Source: Panicum virgatum (Eukaryota > Streptophyta > Magnoliopsida > Poales > Poaceae). From it: a stretch of 64,000 nt of DNA. The stretch lies in NCBI RefSeq assembly GCF_016808335.1, contig NC_053141.1, forward strand, positions 29,627,249 through 29,691,248, written 5' to 3'. Below the pieces are notes generated by a model, which saw only the letters and a program-made list of their open reading frames with translations, was not told the DNA's origin and searched no databases. Shown here piece by piece: positions 1 to 11,976 of the stretch (its first letter is position 1; the number at the start of each line of letters is the position of its first letter). The translations under genes were made by a program, and so were the position numbers.

Positions 1-517
1 TTTGAAAAAGAGAATAATTAAGGTTAGGAAAAGTCTAGTCCTATGGTAATGAAACTGAAAATTCTCTCTATGTTTGTGCGAACCTACGCATCAAGAATTC
101 AAATGATATAAACATAGCGCGGCTCTATTCATGTGTTTTATCTCAACTTGGTCCGGCCGTCATGGAGAGGACGGTCGCCAAAAATAGGTATGAAATTTTG
201 GATGTGGCTTTCTCAAGAAGAGGCAAATAAATCATAGGATGGCTCATGTCATAAGAAACAACAACAAAATGACCGAGCGAATAAAATCCAAATCGAATTG
301 TTCGACCGAACGACCAATTGTTCAAAAGTATATCATGTTCTTGTGTAGCAAAATTCTCGACTTACTTACCTAAACCTTTCTCGGGTTGTCCTCCCGGCAG
401 CTTATTCTTGACTCGACGAACGGGTTGAACTCCCGGCAGCTTTATTCTTGACTCGACGAACGGGTTGCCTCCCGCAAAGCGCTTCGTTTATAGTCTATAG
501 CTAGACTTTCTTCTTCT
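1..517. other. Non-coding internal region of element A, with a short tandem repeat
   Basis: No coding region is recognised downstream of the protease stop. At 382-475 a unit of about 40 bases, containing CGGGTTG and CTCCCGGCAG, is present about 2.4 times in tandem (382-420, 421-460, partial from 461). The units differ mainly in small indels, so this looks like a slippage-type duplication inside the element. Confidence 0.6.
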
Positions 518-1288
518 TTACTTCGGACCAACGCTCGGTGATGGCGCTGCAGTCTTGGGTACCCACTTCTGCACAATTCGTGGTGCGGGTTTGTCTTCTA
601 GTTTAGTCGTCTTTTTGGTCTTCACAGGTGGGCTTTTAGCTTTCTTCTTGACGGGTGCAGCGATCTTCTTTGTCGCGATGGACGCGACGAGTTCTAACTC
701 CTTCGCTTCCTTCTTGTTCGGCTCCTCTTCTTTCTTTGGCTTCTCCTCTGTGACACGGCGGTGAGGCGGAACATATTTGACATTGATCATGTTGCATACC
801 TCGAGGCGTGGACGAAACTTGAGTTCGCTTGTGGTGCCATTGATGTCGAACTTTATCTCCCCCTTGCCAACGTCGATGTTCGCCCTTGCGGTCTTGAGGA
901 AAGGCCTCCCAAGGATGAGAGGCATCTTTCTTAATTCTCCCATATCGAGAATCACAAAGTCAACGGGGACTGAGTGTTCTCCAATCTTCATGAGTACGTC
1001 TTCGGCGATTCCCAAAGGATAGCGAACGGAATTGTCCGCTAACTCTAGGCACATGGCGGTGGGTTCTGGCTCCAGTAAGCGTAGATTCTCAAACACATTC
1101 TTTGGCATGACGCTCACACTTGCACCGAGATCACAAAGCGCTCTTTCGAACATAAGAGATCCAATGGAACACGGGATGGTAGGACATCCGGGGTCCCTCT
1201 TCTTTTCAGGAGCTTCATTAGTGATTGCCGCACTACATTCCTCGGTTAGCTTGACAGTGCTTGGTGGTATCTCGCGCTTGTTTCCCAT
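518..1288 (-). pseudogene. Element A retropepsin-like aspartic protease, frameshifted from gag
   Basis: The 256-codon frame carries a retropepsin core: the active-site motif DLGAS at residues 53-57 of the frame, then LGRPFLKTA and IDVGKGEIKF, which form the second half of the fold. Homologous proteases occur in C1 and B. The C-terminal third is Lys/Glu/Pro-rich and ends at a stop with no RT after it. In the intact family gag and protease would be one frame. Here a one-base deletion near 1290, after residues YFKD of gag, puts protease in another frame, so the ATG at 1288 is probably accidental. It would process the Gag polyprotein in the virus-like particle. Confidence 0.8.
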
Positions 1289-2838
1289 GTGTCTTTGAAG
1301 TAGCGAGAATATGTCGGAACTTGTAGAGCGTCCAAGAGCGGCATATTGATGCTCAACCTGCGTACCATGTCAACAAATTTGTTGAATTGCTCATCTTCAT
1401 GTTTACCTTTGCAGTATCGTGGCCTTGGCGGTAGAATCTTGGTGTCTATATCATCTAGCTCAAACTCTGGCTCTTCGGTGACTATCTCTGGCATAGGAGT
1501 AGGTGCCTTCTCCTTGATGATGGTCTCCACTTCAACTCTTGGCTTAGGCTTCCTTGCTCCCGCCGCATGTTCGGGCTCTTCGGTCTCCTTTCCCGAGCGA
1601 GTTTGAATTGCCTTTGCCGTCTCCGGACTTTGAGGTTGCCCCAGCAATTTTCCTTCGTGGCTAGATAGGCGTCCGGCGAGCTGGGCTACTTGTGTTTCTA
1701 GCATCTTCATCATGTTGAGTACTTGAAGGTTAGAGCTCCCGACCTCCGTCACCTTGCCATCAATGTTCTCCAAGATCTTGTCCATAGCTTTGAACTTGGT
1801 GACGGTGTCCTTGTTGATCTTGCCTTGCTCCTCCATGAACTCCTTCAATTGTATACGAAGAGGCACCGAGTTTTGAATGGAAGAGCTTGCATTAAATTGG
1901 GGTCTACCTTGCCCGTAGCGGAAGTTGGGTGGCGGAATCCATTCTCCCTTCTTCATGTAGTCGAGCATCTTGGCTTCCTCCGGGCAATTCTTTTGGACAT
2001 GGCCGTACTCTCCGCATTCTTCACATGTAGACCTTGCTTCGGCCGCCTTCAAATCAATAGCTTGGGCTTCTCTCTTTCCCACTTCCATCTTCTCCAACCT
2101 TCTCATGAGCGAGTCGATCTTCCGTTCTAGCACTTCTTCGCGTTCCACTTGTAATACACACTTCGCGGCGCCCACGGCTTGGAGTAGTTGTAGGCGCCCC
2201 GATGATGCCCATGCGTCATTGTCTGCCACCTTCTTGAATAGCTTGAAAACTTGAGTAGGCGTGAGCTCAATGATAGAACCTCTGGCCGATGCGTCAATGA
2301 TCCCCCTTGAGGCAGTAGTGAGGCTTTGATAGAACTTCTGGACCACCTCCTCCCTTGAGAACTTGTGATGAGGTACGGCGCGGATGTAGTCGTTGAAGCG
2401 CTCATAGGCTTCCACAATAGTCTCCGTCGGGGCTTGCGCGAATGTTGCAATCTTGTTGCGCAGAATCTGGGTCTTGCCCGGCGAGTAGAACTCCGTCATG
2501 AACTCTTTCATCAAGGACTCCCAATTTTGCACCGTGCGCGGTGGTAGAGAATGAAACCATTGCAACGCTCTCCCAAGTAGAGAGAATGGAAAGAGCCTCG
2601 CTCTTATTTGATCTTGAGTCATCCCTTGCATGTCGAAGGTGCGGCATAGTTGGAGGAACGCTTGAAGATGTAGATTAGCGTCTTTTTTTCTAGTGAAGGA
2701 CGAGCTTTGCACCATCCTTATGATTGAAGTCTTGATCTCAAACGGAACTCCGATGTTGTCGAGATTTTGGATCGGCAAGTCCCGAACGTCTAGAGTGCAT
2801 AGCTCACCGATCGTACGCTCCTGTTCTGGTAGCGCCAT
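1246..2838 (-). pseudogene. Element A Gag (capsid and nucleocapsid)
   Basis: A 530-codon frame starts at an ATG at 2838. Residues about 75-180 form a Retrotrans_gag capsid domain (RARLFPFSLLGRALQWF, then YERFNDYIRAVPHH). A CCHC zinc knuckle lies at residues 272-285 (C-x2-C-x4-H-x4-C, with GEYGH). The end matches the gag-protease linker of C1 and C2 (QFNKFVDMVRRL, LLDALQVPTYSRYFKD). The frame stays open upstream of the ATG with Arg-rich codons to a TAA near 2985, so the real start may have been further upstream. The last residues are out of frame after a one-base deletion near 1290. The protein would package element RNA in cytoplasmic particles. Confidence 0.85.
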
Positions 2839-3261
2839 CCCTTGGTGAAGTGGCGCCTCCTTTGGACTTGTTGGTGGAGTTGCTTGAGGTGAAGACGATG
2901 AACCGTCGGCTTCGACTTTTGGATCTACTAGTTCTGGCTTCCTTGATCGTGCTTCTCGTCTCCTTTGCCTATAAATTTTTTATGGATCATCCACAAAATT
3001 TTTGGGTTTGTTGGAGAGGCTCCCGTCCATCTCCTGCTAGGGGTTAGTGAAAAAGAAAAAATATATATGAGATCTAAAAGATGAATATACAAGATCTAAA
3101 ACATAAAAGAAAAATAAAGCAAACTCTAGATTAGATTGATTTTCGTGGAATAGATCCGTTTTTTTAAGTTAGCTTAGAAAACTAAGAGATCTAAAAAGGT
3201 CAAAGAGAAAAATCAAGAAATATTTACGAATGCTAGTAAGATTGGATCTTAAATCGATGGT
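2839..3261 (-). other. Element A 5' leader
   Basis: AT-rich non-coding sequence lies between the primer site and the gag start on the minus strand. It contains repeated AGATCTAAAA words (3066-3190). Nothing else is recognised. Confidence 0.5.
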
Positions 3262-3279
3262 TCCCCGGCAACGGCGCCA
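3262..3279 (-). promoter_or_regulatory. Primer-binding site of element A, tRNA-Asp type
   Basis: On the minus strand the 18 bases TGGCGCCGTTGCCGGGGA are complementary to the 3' end of plant tRNA-Asp. This is the known primer choice of Athila and several other plant Ty3 lineages. The site lies a few bases inside the 5' LTR and fixes the orientation of A. Confidence 0.85.
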
Positions 3280-3284
3280 GAAAA

Positions 3285-4660
3285 GCCCGATTTGTATACC
3301 GCAAGCGCACGGTTTCGTGTAGCTTTTCCCTTAGAGTATTCCCCCAAGGTTTATCAATCCACGGAACCAAAGAGACAAGAAACAATCTACTAACATAGAA
3401 ATTCCTTTGTGTTGATGTGGTGTAAAATGAATCTAATCTACTAAAAACGACAAACACCGAAGGTAGCGAGAGAAAGTTAGAGATAACCAATCTAGATCAC
3501 CTAGATCATGCATATGTTGTAGTTCCAGCTAGATGAAGTGAAGTAAGGTAGATGTGAATCTCAATGAAAAGCCTCTTTAAACCCAAAATCTCCAATCCGA
3601 TCCCTCGATACCCCGCCTACTCTGTGGAGACAGCCTGTCACGACGCCCCCCTTTTGAACGAAATACCCTGAAGCAAGTCGAACCCCCTTTGATATTCCCG
3701 CCATGAACCTCTAGCCACAATGACTACAAGATCTTGCTAAGCGATCTATCTCGATAATAGATCTAGGATGAATCAAACCCAAAGAAAAGAACAAAATCGA
3801 AAGAGAGAACATGGTCGCTAAACATTCGAAATCACAAATAACTTCACCATGAATGATTGTACATCACAAGATCACAACCGGGGCCCTACCTTGATCTTGA
3901 TGATCCTAGCTCCAGAACTCTGACGTGGTCTTCCTTGCAAGGTTCCCACGTCGGCTAGGGAAGCCCCTAGACAACTAGCACGACCCTCGGCTCTCCGAGA
4001 GGTGTCCCTCTATCTTCTTTGCTCCTTGGCGTCGTCTCCCGAATTGATCTCTGCGTGAACCTTGGGGAGGGGTCTTTAAATAGCCTCAGGAAACCCTAGG
4101 CAAAAGGGGAGGCCGAACCGACCTAAAAAAGGGCTGTGCCGGCCGGCCTGGCTCATTCCTTCGCCGTCTCGTGTCCTTCTTTCTCCCCAAGTCTCCTGGA
4201 ATCTTCTAGAGTTTATGCCTTTCACGATTGCATCCCATTAGACGTCGTTATCTTCAAGATTTCTTCGAGGAAAAGGATAGGATGGAAAATCCTTCCTTAA
4301 ATATCTCTTTGCTTTGCTTAGCCCCGAAGTATCTTGATTTTATCTTGTGGGCTTTGTCCTTTGGGTTTCATTGGAGGGTGGATGTGCATGAACGGGCCTC
4401 TAATCATCATGGCCTTCGATCCTTTGTTCGGGCTTTGGCCTTCGTCTTTCTTCGTGTCATCGCATGATCGTGGGGCTCGTCTTTTCATGCTCCAAAATTG
4501 GTCAAAAACCTGCAAAAACGAAGTACCTCCAAAATATATGTGCAAACGCGAAAACGACCAATAATTGGGCCGAGGTTAGGATGGTTAGTGATTCTGATAT
4601 TAAATTCATGCCATTATCAAAGTTAAACAGGGGATAAAATGGATACTTAAGGAGCGCCAA
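3285..4660 (-). repeat. 5' LTR of element A
   Basis: The right boundary is where LTR sequence (ending GGAGCGCCAA on the plus strand) switches to integrase of B-left. The left boundary is approximate: compared with the B LTR, the outer 30 or so bases next to the primer site look deleted. The minus-strand TATA-like motif is at 4075-4082 (TTTAAATA on plus). A GCCGGCCGGCC cluster lies about 60 bases upstream of it (4138-4151). The segment 4020-4484 is closely similar to the middle of the B-left LTR (11324-11790). Confidence 0.75.
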
Positions 4661-4683
4661 AAGGCTTCCGCATCAAAGTTCAT

Positions 4684-6786
4684 TTACTTCATCGCCCAAT
4701 ACGCCTTATGTTCTAGCTCAACCGGCAAGTGGCATGTTTTTCCATAAACAAATTGATAAGGAGTCATACCAATCAGGGTTTTGTGTGCCGTACGATATGC
4801 CCATAGTGCATCATCTAGTCTCTTCGACCAATCTTTTCCTCCTTTTATCACGGTCTTCTTTAAAATATCCTTCAATTGCTTGTTTAAAGTTTCCGCTTGT
4901 CCATTTGTTTGGGGGTGATAAGCCGTGGACACTCTATGTTCAATTCCCAATTTCTTCAAGCATTTACCAAAGTCTTTGCCCGTGAAATGTGCTCCTCCGT
5001 CGCTTATCAAGATTCTCGGGACGCCATATCGAGGGAAGATAACCGATTTAATCATGTGTATGGACTCCTCCGTTGATGCCTTCCGACATGGCATAGCTTC
5101 AACCCACTTTGAAACATAGTCCACCATCACCAATATATGCTCAAACCCATGTGAGTTCATGAATGGTCCCATGAAATCGATTCCCCTGACATCAAACAGA
5201 TCTATTTGCAAGTTGTAGTTCAATGGCATGGCATTCCTTTGCGAGATATTCCCCGTCCTTTGGCATTCCGGACAAGTCGAAACAAATCTTTTCGCGTCTT
5301 CATGCATCTCGGGCCAATAGAATCCACTAGCCCATACCTTAGCTTGAGTTCTAAAGTACCCATAATGTCCTCCATATCCCGACGAGTGACACTTTCTTAG
5401 AACTTCTTCACGTTCCTCCCTCGGTATGCATATTCTTAGGACTCCATCTTCTCCATATCTATATAAGTATGGTGGATCCCAATAGTATTTTCTTCTTTCC
5501 GCGATCACTCTTTTCTTTGCATTCTTGTCCAAGTGATCCAAAGGCATCTCTTTTATTGCCCTTATTATATCATTCATCCAACTATCTTGGTCGAGAATTC
5601 TATATAGGTGATCATCTCTCATTTGGTCCTCAATAGGTTCTTTTCCATCATCTCCATGGTTCATCCTTGATAGGTGGTCGGCTACAATGTTCTCTGCCCC
5701 TTTCTTATCCCTTATCTCTACATCAAATTCTTGTAGCAATAGGATCAATCGAATCAAGCGTGGCTTAGCATCTTTCTTGGACAAGAGATACTTGATTGCC
5801 GCATGGTCGGTATAAACTATCACCTTTGAATTTACTATGTATGATCTGAATTTTTCGAAGGCGAATACCACGGCAAGCAATTCTTTCTCCGTTGTTGCAT
5901 AATTAACTTGGGCTTCATTGAGAGTCTTGCTTGCGTAGTAGATAGCATTTACCTTCCCCTCTTTCCTTTGTCCAAGAACGGCTCCTATGGCGTAGTCGCT
6001 TGCATCACACATGATTTCAAAAGGTAGATTCCAATCCAGAGGTTGCATGATAGGAGCACTTATGAGAGATTGCTTGAGTGTTCGAAAGGCGTGAAGACAA
6101 TCACTATCGAAGGTATATTCCACATCTTTTTGGAGAAGTTGTGTCAATGGCTTGGTGATTTTTGAAAAATCCTTTATGAACCTCCTATAGAATCCGGCAT
6201 GACCGAGGAAGCTCCTCAAAGATTTGATGTCCGTAGGTGGTGGCAATTTCTCCACGGTTTCTATCTTTGCTTTGTCCACCTCTATCCCTCTCTCGGAGAT
6301 AACATGACCGAGAACAATTCCTTCTTTCACCATGAAATGACACTTCTCCCAATTGAGCACAAGATCAACCTCTCCACATGTTTTAAGAACTTTCTCCAAA
6401 TTTGCCAAGCAATTTTCAAAGCTAGTACCATGCACCGAGAAATCATCCATGAATACCTCCATAATCTCTTCTATGAAATCTGAAAATATAGCCATCATGC
6501 ACCTTTGAAAAGAAGCAGGCGCATTGCACAATCCAAAAGGCATCCTCCGATATGCAAAAGTTCCATACGGGCAAGTAAATGTGGTCTTATGTTGATCATC
6601 CGGATGAATAGGTATTTGGAAGAATCCCGAGTATCCATCAAGGTAACAAAAGTGTGAATGCTTTGCCAACCTTTCTAGCATCTCGTCAATGAATGGTAGT
6701 GGAAAATGATCCTTCCTCATTGCCTTATTCAATTTTCTATAATCGATGCACATCCTCCATCCTGTGATGGTTCTTTGCGGTATCAA
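4684..6786 (-). pseudogene. B-left pol: reverse transcriptase, RNase H, integrase
   Basis: A 700-codon open stretch. [37 protein letters not shown] and the catalytic FMDDF. RNase [29 protein letters not shown] and [10 protein letters not shown]. Integrase: an HHCC zinc motif (HSSGYGGH then CPECQR) and the DDE core seen as DFMGPF, SDGGAHF and QAETLNKQ. Upstream it is cut from protease by a TAA where B-right has CAA (next to ELIPQRT), plus a one-base deletion near 6862. The C-terminal integrase tail is lost: a TAA at 4684-4686 is followed by the inserted LTR of A. The product would copy and integrate element cDNA. Confidence 0.9.
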
Positions 6787-6848
6787 TTACTCCTTCTCAT
6801 TTTTCACAACCGTGAGTCCTCCTTTCTTCGGAACGCAATGCACGGGGC

Positions 6849-8465
6849 TTACCATTCACTATGTGGCACGTGGTATATTATTCCGGCATTCAACAATTTG
6901 ATAACCTCCTTCTTCACCACATCACGCATAGCATGGCTCAACCTTCTTTGATGCTCTATGACCGGCTTGTATTGCTCCTCGAGTTGTATATGATGTGTGC
7001 AAAAAGCGGGGCTAATACCTTTCAAGTCATTAATCGAGTAGCCAATCACCTTTTTGTGCTTCTTTAATAAATTCAGCAACTTCTCCGTCTCTTCCGGGCT
7101 CCATTCGTCGCTAACAATCACCGGAAAAGTCTTGCCATCTCCCAAAAATTCATATTTCAATCCCTTGGGGAGCGGCTTCATCTCAACATCGGGCGCACCA
7201 TCCTCTTCTTGATCTAATTCTCCAATGTCTTCAAATTTTTCTTCCTCCAAATTCTCGTGTTGTGGCTGCAACTCTTCCATTGTTTCCACTAGTTTTCCAT
7301 CTTGATCGTCTTGAGCGTCCCCATTCTCCAAAGCACGTTGGAGAAGATCCCTGAAAGAATCAATGAAACGAATGCTCTCTACCCCTTCATTATCAAGAGG
7401 TAGAGGTAAAGCACGAGATGGTTTTGAATGAAATTTGAAAGTGTGCTTCTCTCCGTCTAGATCAAAAGTGACAATCTCTTTTCCAACATCTAGAATAGCA
7501 TTTACTAATTTGAGAAAGGGTTTTCCAAGGATTATGCTTTCATGTTCATCATCACTAGCATTAATCACAAAAAAGTCGGTAGGAATTTCTTTACCCGCTA
7601 TGGCAACATTTAGATTTCTAAGCACTCCTAGCGGTTTGATTAACCTACCATATCCCATGATCAATTTAATGATTGTAGCATCTAGGTTCGGTGTTTCGTT
7701 AAAAAGCATAGCATAAACCTTGGAACTCATCACACTAACATGGGCGCCAATGTCACATAAAACATTGCAACATTTTATCCCGTCTATCTTGCAATCAACA
7801 CGAGGTGTGGGTGATGGATTACCTTCGCCTTGATCGCTTCCAATCGCATATACTTGGGCTATGTGCTCATAGGGTGATGATTCCGATTTCACTCTCATGA
7901 TTCTTTTGACCTCCAGCACTTCGTCCAAGCCAATCTCTTCCTCTTTTTCTTCAAAAAGTTTCCCAATAATATCACCGGCCGATTCCTTGCCAAATGTATA
8001 TCCCGTGTGGTTATCCGGCGGAAAGTCTTCCGCTATCACCTTCGCCATTCCTCGCTGATTTGGATGTGGTCTTGCTTTGTCGAACAATCTTCCAAAATCA
8101 ATTGGTATCCAATCCATTTGCTCGAATTCCCTTAGCGATTTGGCGATGCCCAAGGTTCTTCCTTTCTTTTTCGGGTCGTCTTTTGTTGCACTCCGGATCG
8201 ATGCTCCTTCATCGTGGTTTGTCTCTATGACTTTCCCATGTTTCGGTTGTTCTTCCCTCACTTCCGATGTCTCTTTTCTAAAAATTCCAGCAAGCACCCG
8301 CACTTGAGATTCTTCCTCGGAGCTTGCCGAACATTGTTTTTCCCAATCTCTTCGCATGGCCGCACCCTTGCTGATTTTTTGTAGGAGTTGGGCAGCTTCT
8401 GTGAGTGTTTTCTCCATGAGATCTCCTCCTGCACACATTTGAACAAACTGCATGCACTCGGGGGT
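6849..8465 (-). pseudogene. B-left Gag C-terminus and protease
   Basis: The open frame runs from the solo-LTR junction to a stop just before RT. It contains the end of Gag (TPECMQFVQMCAGGD, then a region with no recognised zinc knuckle), a protease with LCDIGAHVSVMS as its active-site loop, ILGKPFLKLVNAILDVGKE, an acidic Glu-rich linker, and the start of RT (FCTHHIQLEEQYKPV, KKEVIKLLNAGIIYHVPHSEW). At HSEW a one-base deletion relative to B-right (GGTAA against GGGTAA) creates the stop. Upstream it continues, after removal of the solo LTR, into gag at 9925-10464. Confidence 0.85.
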
Positions 8466-9924
8466 TAGGGTGTAGCGAAAATGGCCTCTCGTGCCATATT
8501 TCAGTATAATGTTTTGGCGATTGATGACACACACAACACTTGGACTAATATGATTGTTAAGATGAACATTCCCAGGCTTTTAGGTTCAAGTGATGACAAA
8601 GAGAAGATAGGCGTAGCTAGGCCCGAAGGGCTCTTCGGTCCAAAGGACAAAAATCGAAGAGACCGTGAAGAAAACCAAGTCAAAGAAATCAAGACAGAGA
8701 CAATTTACTATCACCGGTTAAACCGACGATAGGGAAATTGTACTCACCGGTGCAACAGACTCAGAGAAGGCCAAATCAGTAGAGTACACCAGTTGAACCG
8801 ACGCTAAGAAAATTAAATACGCCAGGAAAGTTGAATACGTCGGTGCAATGAACTCAGCAGCTGAAGCAAAATCTATACACCGGTTAAACCGACGCTAGAT
8901 ATTGGTGAACGTCGGTGCAGTTGTCCAGAGAGTTAGTTTTTCAGCAACTACACTCATCGGTTAAACCGACCCTGCATCGGTTGATTACGTCGGTCGATTG
9001 AGGTAGCCGTTGAAGTATAACGGCTAGTTGGAAAATGCACTCACCGGTTAAACCGGTGATGACAAAAACGGGAGCATCGGTTTAACCGATGATAGCGCTT
9101 TTTGTCAGCCTTTTTCCAACGGCTAGTTTGGGGTGTGTGGGCTATATATATGCCACCCCATGGCTCATTTGAGAGTGCTGGAGACAAAAGAAGTATACAA
9201 GAACCAAAGATCATCTCCAACCACCATAGAGCTTCATTGTACATCATATAGGCTTAAGCACACTTGTGAGAGTGCTTAGTGCTTGTAATAGGGATTAGTT
9301 CTTGCGAGAGCTCCCTTGAGAGAAGTCTTGCTGCGGCAAGCAATCCTTGTGATCCGTCGTGTGACCCTCCGACTTGGTGTGGAGTGGCAATGACACTTTG
9401 TGCGGGGGAAGAGGAGACCCCCTCCTTGGTAGAGAAGCTCCGTAGTGGATTTCGGCTGGGTGACCGAGAGAGACGGTGCGGTGCACGAGACTCGGTGTCT
9501 TGTGGGCACTTGCCTTTACTTGCCGGCATCGCCTTGGTGGCGTAGTGCAAGACGATGATCGAAAGAGTCTCGGTGTCCCGTGGACGTAGGCGTTTGTGCC
9601 GAACCACATTACATGACAGTGTCTACTCGGGAGTTTGCATCCCTCTTGCACTTACCTCTTTACTTACCGTATTACATTTCCGCATTTACTCTATCTTGCG
9701 TACCTTTACTTTCCTAGTTGGTTTGATTAGGATTGGCTAGGTTGCAAGACTTTTAGGGGTAAGTAGAGAGTAGCATAGATAAACCTTAGTCATAACTAGC
9801 ATGTATAGGACGTGTTAGGTTTATCTTATGGAAGTAGTTTGAGCCCTAGGTTAAAAAGCGATTAGCGACCCTATTCACCCCCTCCCCCTCTAGGGTCGGA
9901 CACCCCGGTGATCCTTACATAGGG
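8466..9924 (+). mobile_element. Sirevirus-like solo LTR S1 with target duplication TAGGG
   Basis: The LTR proper is 8471-9919 (1449 bases), starting TGTAGCGAAAATGG and ending GATCCTTACA. It is flanked by perfect 5-base duplications TAGGG (8466-8470, 9920-9924). B-right carries the empty site (59432-59436 followed directly by AAAAATAAAG), which proves insertion. It is homologous to the S2 LTRs but more diverged. A TATATATA box is at about 9143-9152, preceded by inverted motifs such as CATCGGTTTAACCGATG (around 9074) and several CACCGGTTAAACCG copies. No internal region remains, so it is a solo LTR left by LTR-LTR recombination. Confidence 0.93.
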
Positions 9925-10464
9925 AAAAGTAAAAGGTATGCAAGAGTACATCACCGGAAAATCCGAGCTTTGGTCCTTTTTCAATCAATCCATTGAATCT
10001 ATCACATGCTTGATCTATCCCTTCTTCTTCTCCTTGCGCGAAGTTGATCACTTGCTTCCGAATATGTTGAACCTTGCTGAACAGAAAGAACCGCTCGCAA
10101 AATTTCTTCATCAAGTCATCCCAATTCCTTTTACCTCGAAGGATGCAAGCGCAAACTATCTTCTTGCTTCTTCCGCAAGTGAGTATGGGAAAAGATTCCA
10201 TCTAAACCAAGCTAGCGGAACTCCGTCTTGTTGTACCGTGTTGCATAGCATTGTGAACCACTTGATATGTCTATATGGGTTGTCCGTCTCATCTCCTCTA
10301 AAGGGGTTTGCCGCCGCCATCTTGATGATTTGAGGCTTGATCTCATACTCGGTGGCTCGCAACACCGAATCTGATTTTTGCATGTTGAAGTCCTCCGATC
10401 GCGGGCTTGCATAATCCCTTAGTGATTTTTCTTCTTCCTCCACATGTTGAATGAGATGGGCCAT
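9925..10464 (-). pseudogene. B-left Gag N-terminal half, frameshifted
   Basis: Two overlapping minus-strand frames (10464-10156 and about 10201-9925) together give an Athila Gag start: MAHLIQHVEEEE, PFRGDETDNPYRHIKWF, NLFPYSLAEEARR, then KVQHIRKQVINFAQGEEEG and GPKLGFSGDVLLHTFYFSL. A frameshift lies near 10170-10200. The last residues connect directly to TPECMQF across the solo LTR. Confidence 0.8.
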
Positions 10465-10572
10465 CTAGACAATCAAAACAAAAACAAAAAAAACAAAAAA
10501 TTTCTAGGGAAAAGGTTAGGTGTTAGTAACCAACAAAATTAATACAAAGTTAAACATAGCAAAATCGTTTGT

Positions 10573-10590
10573 TCCCCGGCAACGGCGTCA
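10573..10590 (-). promoter_or_regulatory. Primer-binding site of B-left, tRNA-Asp type with one mismatch
   Basis: The minus strand reads TGACGCCGTTGCCGGGGA, one base off the tRNA-Asp complement seen in A. It lies 8 bases inside the LTR start at 10599. Confidence 0.85.
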
Positions 10591-10598
10591 GAAAAGCT

Positions 10599-11976
10599 TG
10601 TTGACGCTCCTTAGAGCGCCAATTTACGTACCACAAGCGCACGGATCGTGTAGCTTTTCCCTTAGAGTATTCCCCCAAGATTTATCAATCCACGAAACAA
10701 GTGTATTACTATGCTTAATTAAGCACTAATGATGTTGGTAAAAGATCTATATTGAGTGATTGAGTGTGAAATAGATCTAATCTAACCAATCTAATCCAAT
10801 CTAGACTAGTGAGCAATGATAGGTTTGTGCACAAGATATGAAGAGCATTTGTCCATAGGGTCTAGGATCACTAGAGATGTAATCGCCAAGCAACGAAGAA
10901 CGGATTTAATCTACCAAATATGTGTTCCAAGATCAAAACCTTTCCCTCCCGCATACTGTCACTACACGAGGATAATCGGTAACGAATCAACAAGAATACG
11001 ATAGTTGATGCAATCTAAGTAAACCATGCAAGAGCAAAGCAAACCTAAAGCCAAGTCGCGAACTATTAAGCATCAAAGCATCATCAAAAAGAATCGTGAT
11101 AGATCAATCTCATAAAGGATTCGGCAATTACAACTCAAGATCTCCTTACAACCCCATGAACAAACGAGGACTTTACCCCATGAAGCTAGGCGAAGAGTAG
11201 TCGATCATGGTGACGAAATCTCCGGCAAGGAATGGATCCCTTGCTGTCCTCCAACTTGCAGCGGTGCCGAGGGACGATGAGGCCTCCGATGTCGCCTTTC
11301 TCTTGTGTCTAACTCAATTCTGCTCCTTGACGTCGTCTCCCCGAATGCTCTCCGCGTGAGCCTGGGGGATGGGTCTTTAAATAGCCTTAGGAAACCCTAG
11401 GTCGAAGGGGAGACCGAGACTCCCTGAAAAGGGCCTGGACCGGCCGGCTCAATGGACCCAGGCCGGCCGGCCTAGCCCATTTTCTCGCCACCTCGCGTCC
11501 TCCTTTCTCCCCAAGTTTTCTGGAGTTTATACCTTTCACGATTGCACCCCGCTGGATGTCGTTATCTTCGAGATTTCTTCGAGGGAAAGGATAGGACGGA
11601 GAATCCTTCCTTAAATCTCTATTTGCTTTGCTTAGCCCTGAAGTATCTCGATGTCATCTTGTGGGCTTTGTCCTTTGGGCTTTATTGGAGGGTGGATGTG
11701 CATGAACGGGCTTCTAGTCGTCATGGCCTTTGATCTTTTGCTTGGGCTTTGGCCTTCGTCTTCCTTCATGTTATTACGTGATCATGGGTCTCGTCGAAAT
11801 ATCTCCGAAAATGTCCAATTTCCTACCAAAATATAACATGCTCCAAAATCCAGGACAAAATCGAAAACGGTCAAGTTCGGGTGCCAAGTGGCGGGTTAGT
11901 ACATGAATCATCCCGAAGAATTTACCAAAACATCTACTAATTGTATAACAAAATGGGTACTTAAGAAGCGCCAACA
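10599..11976 (-). repeat. 5' LTR of B-left (mosaic)
   Basis: The LTR has imperfect terminal inverted ends, TGTTGACGCTCC at 10599 and GAAGCGCCAACA at 11976. Its outer parts (10599-11316 and about 11790-11976) match the B-right LTR closely. The middle, including the TATA-like motif (minus strand, 11376-11383) and a GGCCGGCC doublet at 11438-11473, instead matches the LTR of element A. Confidence 0.85.

Larger units (their letters stand above)
1..4660 (-). mobile_element. Element A: Athila-like Ty3/gypsy retrotransposon, truncated by window edge
   Basis: Read right to left this holds a 5' LTR (about 3285-4660), a tRNA-Asp-type primer site (3262-3279), a leader, gag, and an aspartic protease followed by a Lys-rich tail and a stop. 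The 3' part lies outside the window. It is nested in the integrase of B-left: immediately right of 4660 the sequence becomes integrase that is uninterrupted at the equivalent point of B-right (about 55627). No reverse transcriptase follows the protease before base 1, and the protease frame closes with its own stop, so the family may be gag-protease only. That is inference, because the rest cannot be seen. Confidence 0.8.
4661..11976 (-). mobile_element. Element B-left: Athila-lineage Ty3/gypsy element, interrupted
   Basis: In transcription order this runs 5' LTR (10599-11976), primer site (10573-10590), gag, protease, RT/RNase H/integrase (to 4684), and is then cut by element A. Gag is also split by a Sirevirus-like solo LTR (8471-9919). 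The RT motif FGLCNAP and the fused order PR-RT-RH-INT indicate Athila. The 3' LTR is beyond the left edge. B-right (44982-59455) is a second copy of the same family in the same orientation, and the two carry different inactivating mutations. Confidence 0.85.

Noticed and set aside
378..480. CRISPR-like array from the 40-base tandem repeat
   Set aside because: Units are directly adjacent without spacers, and the host is a plant. It is a simple duplication.
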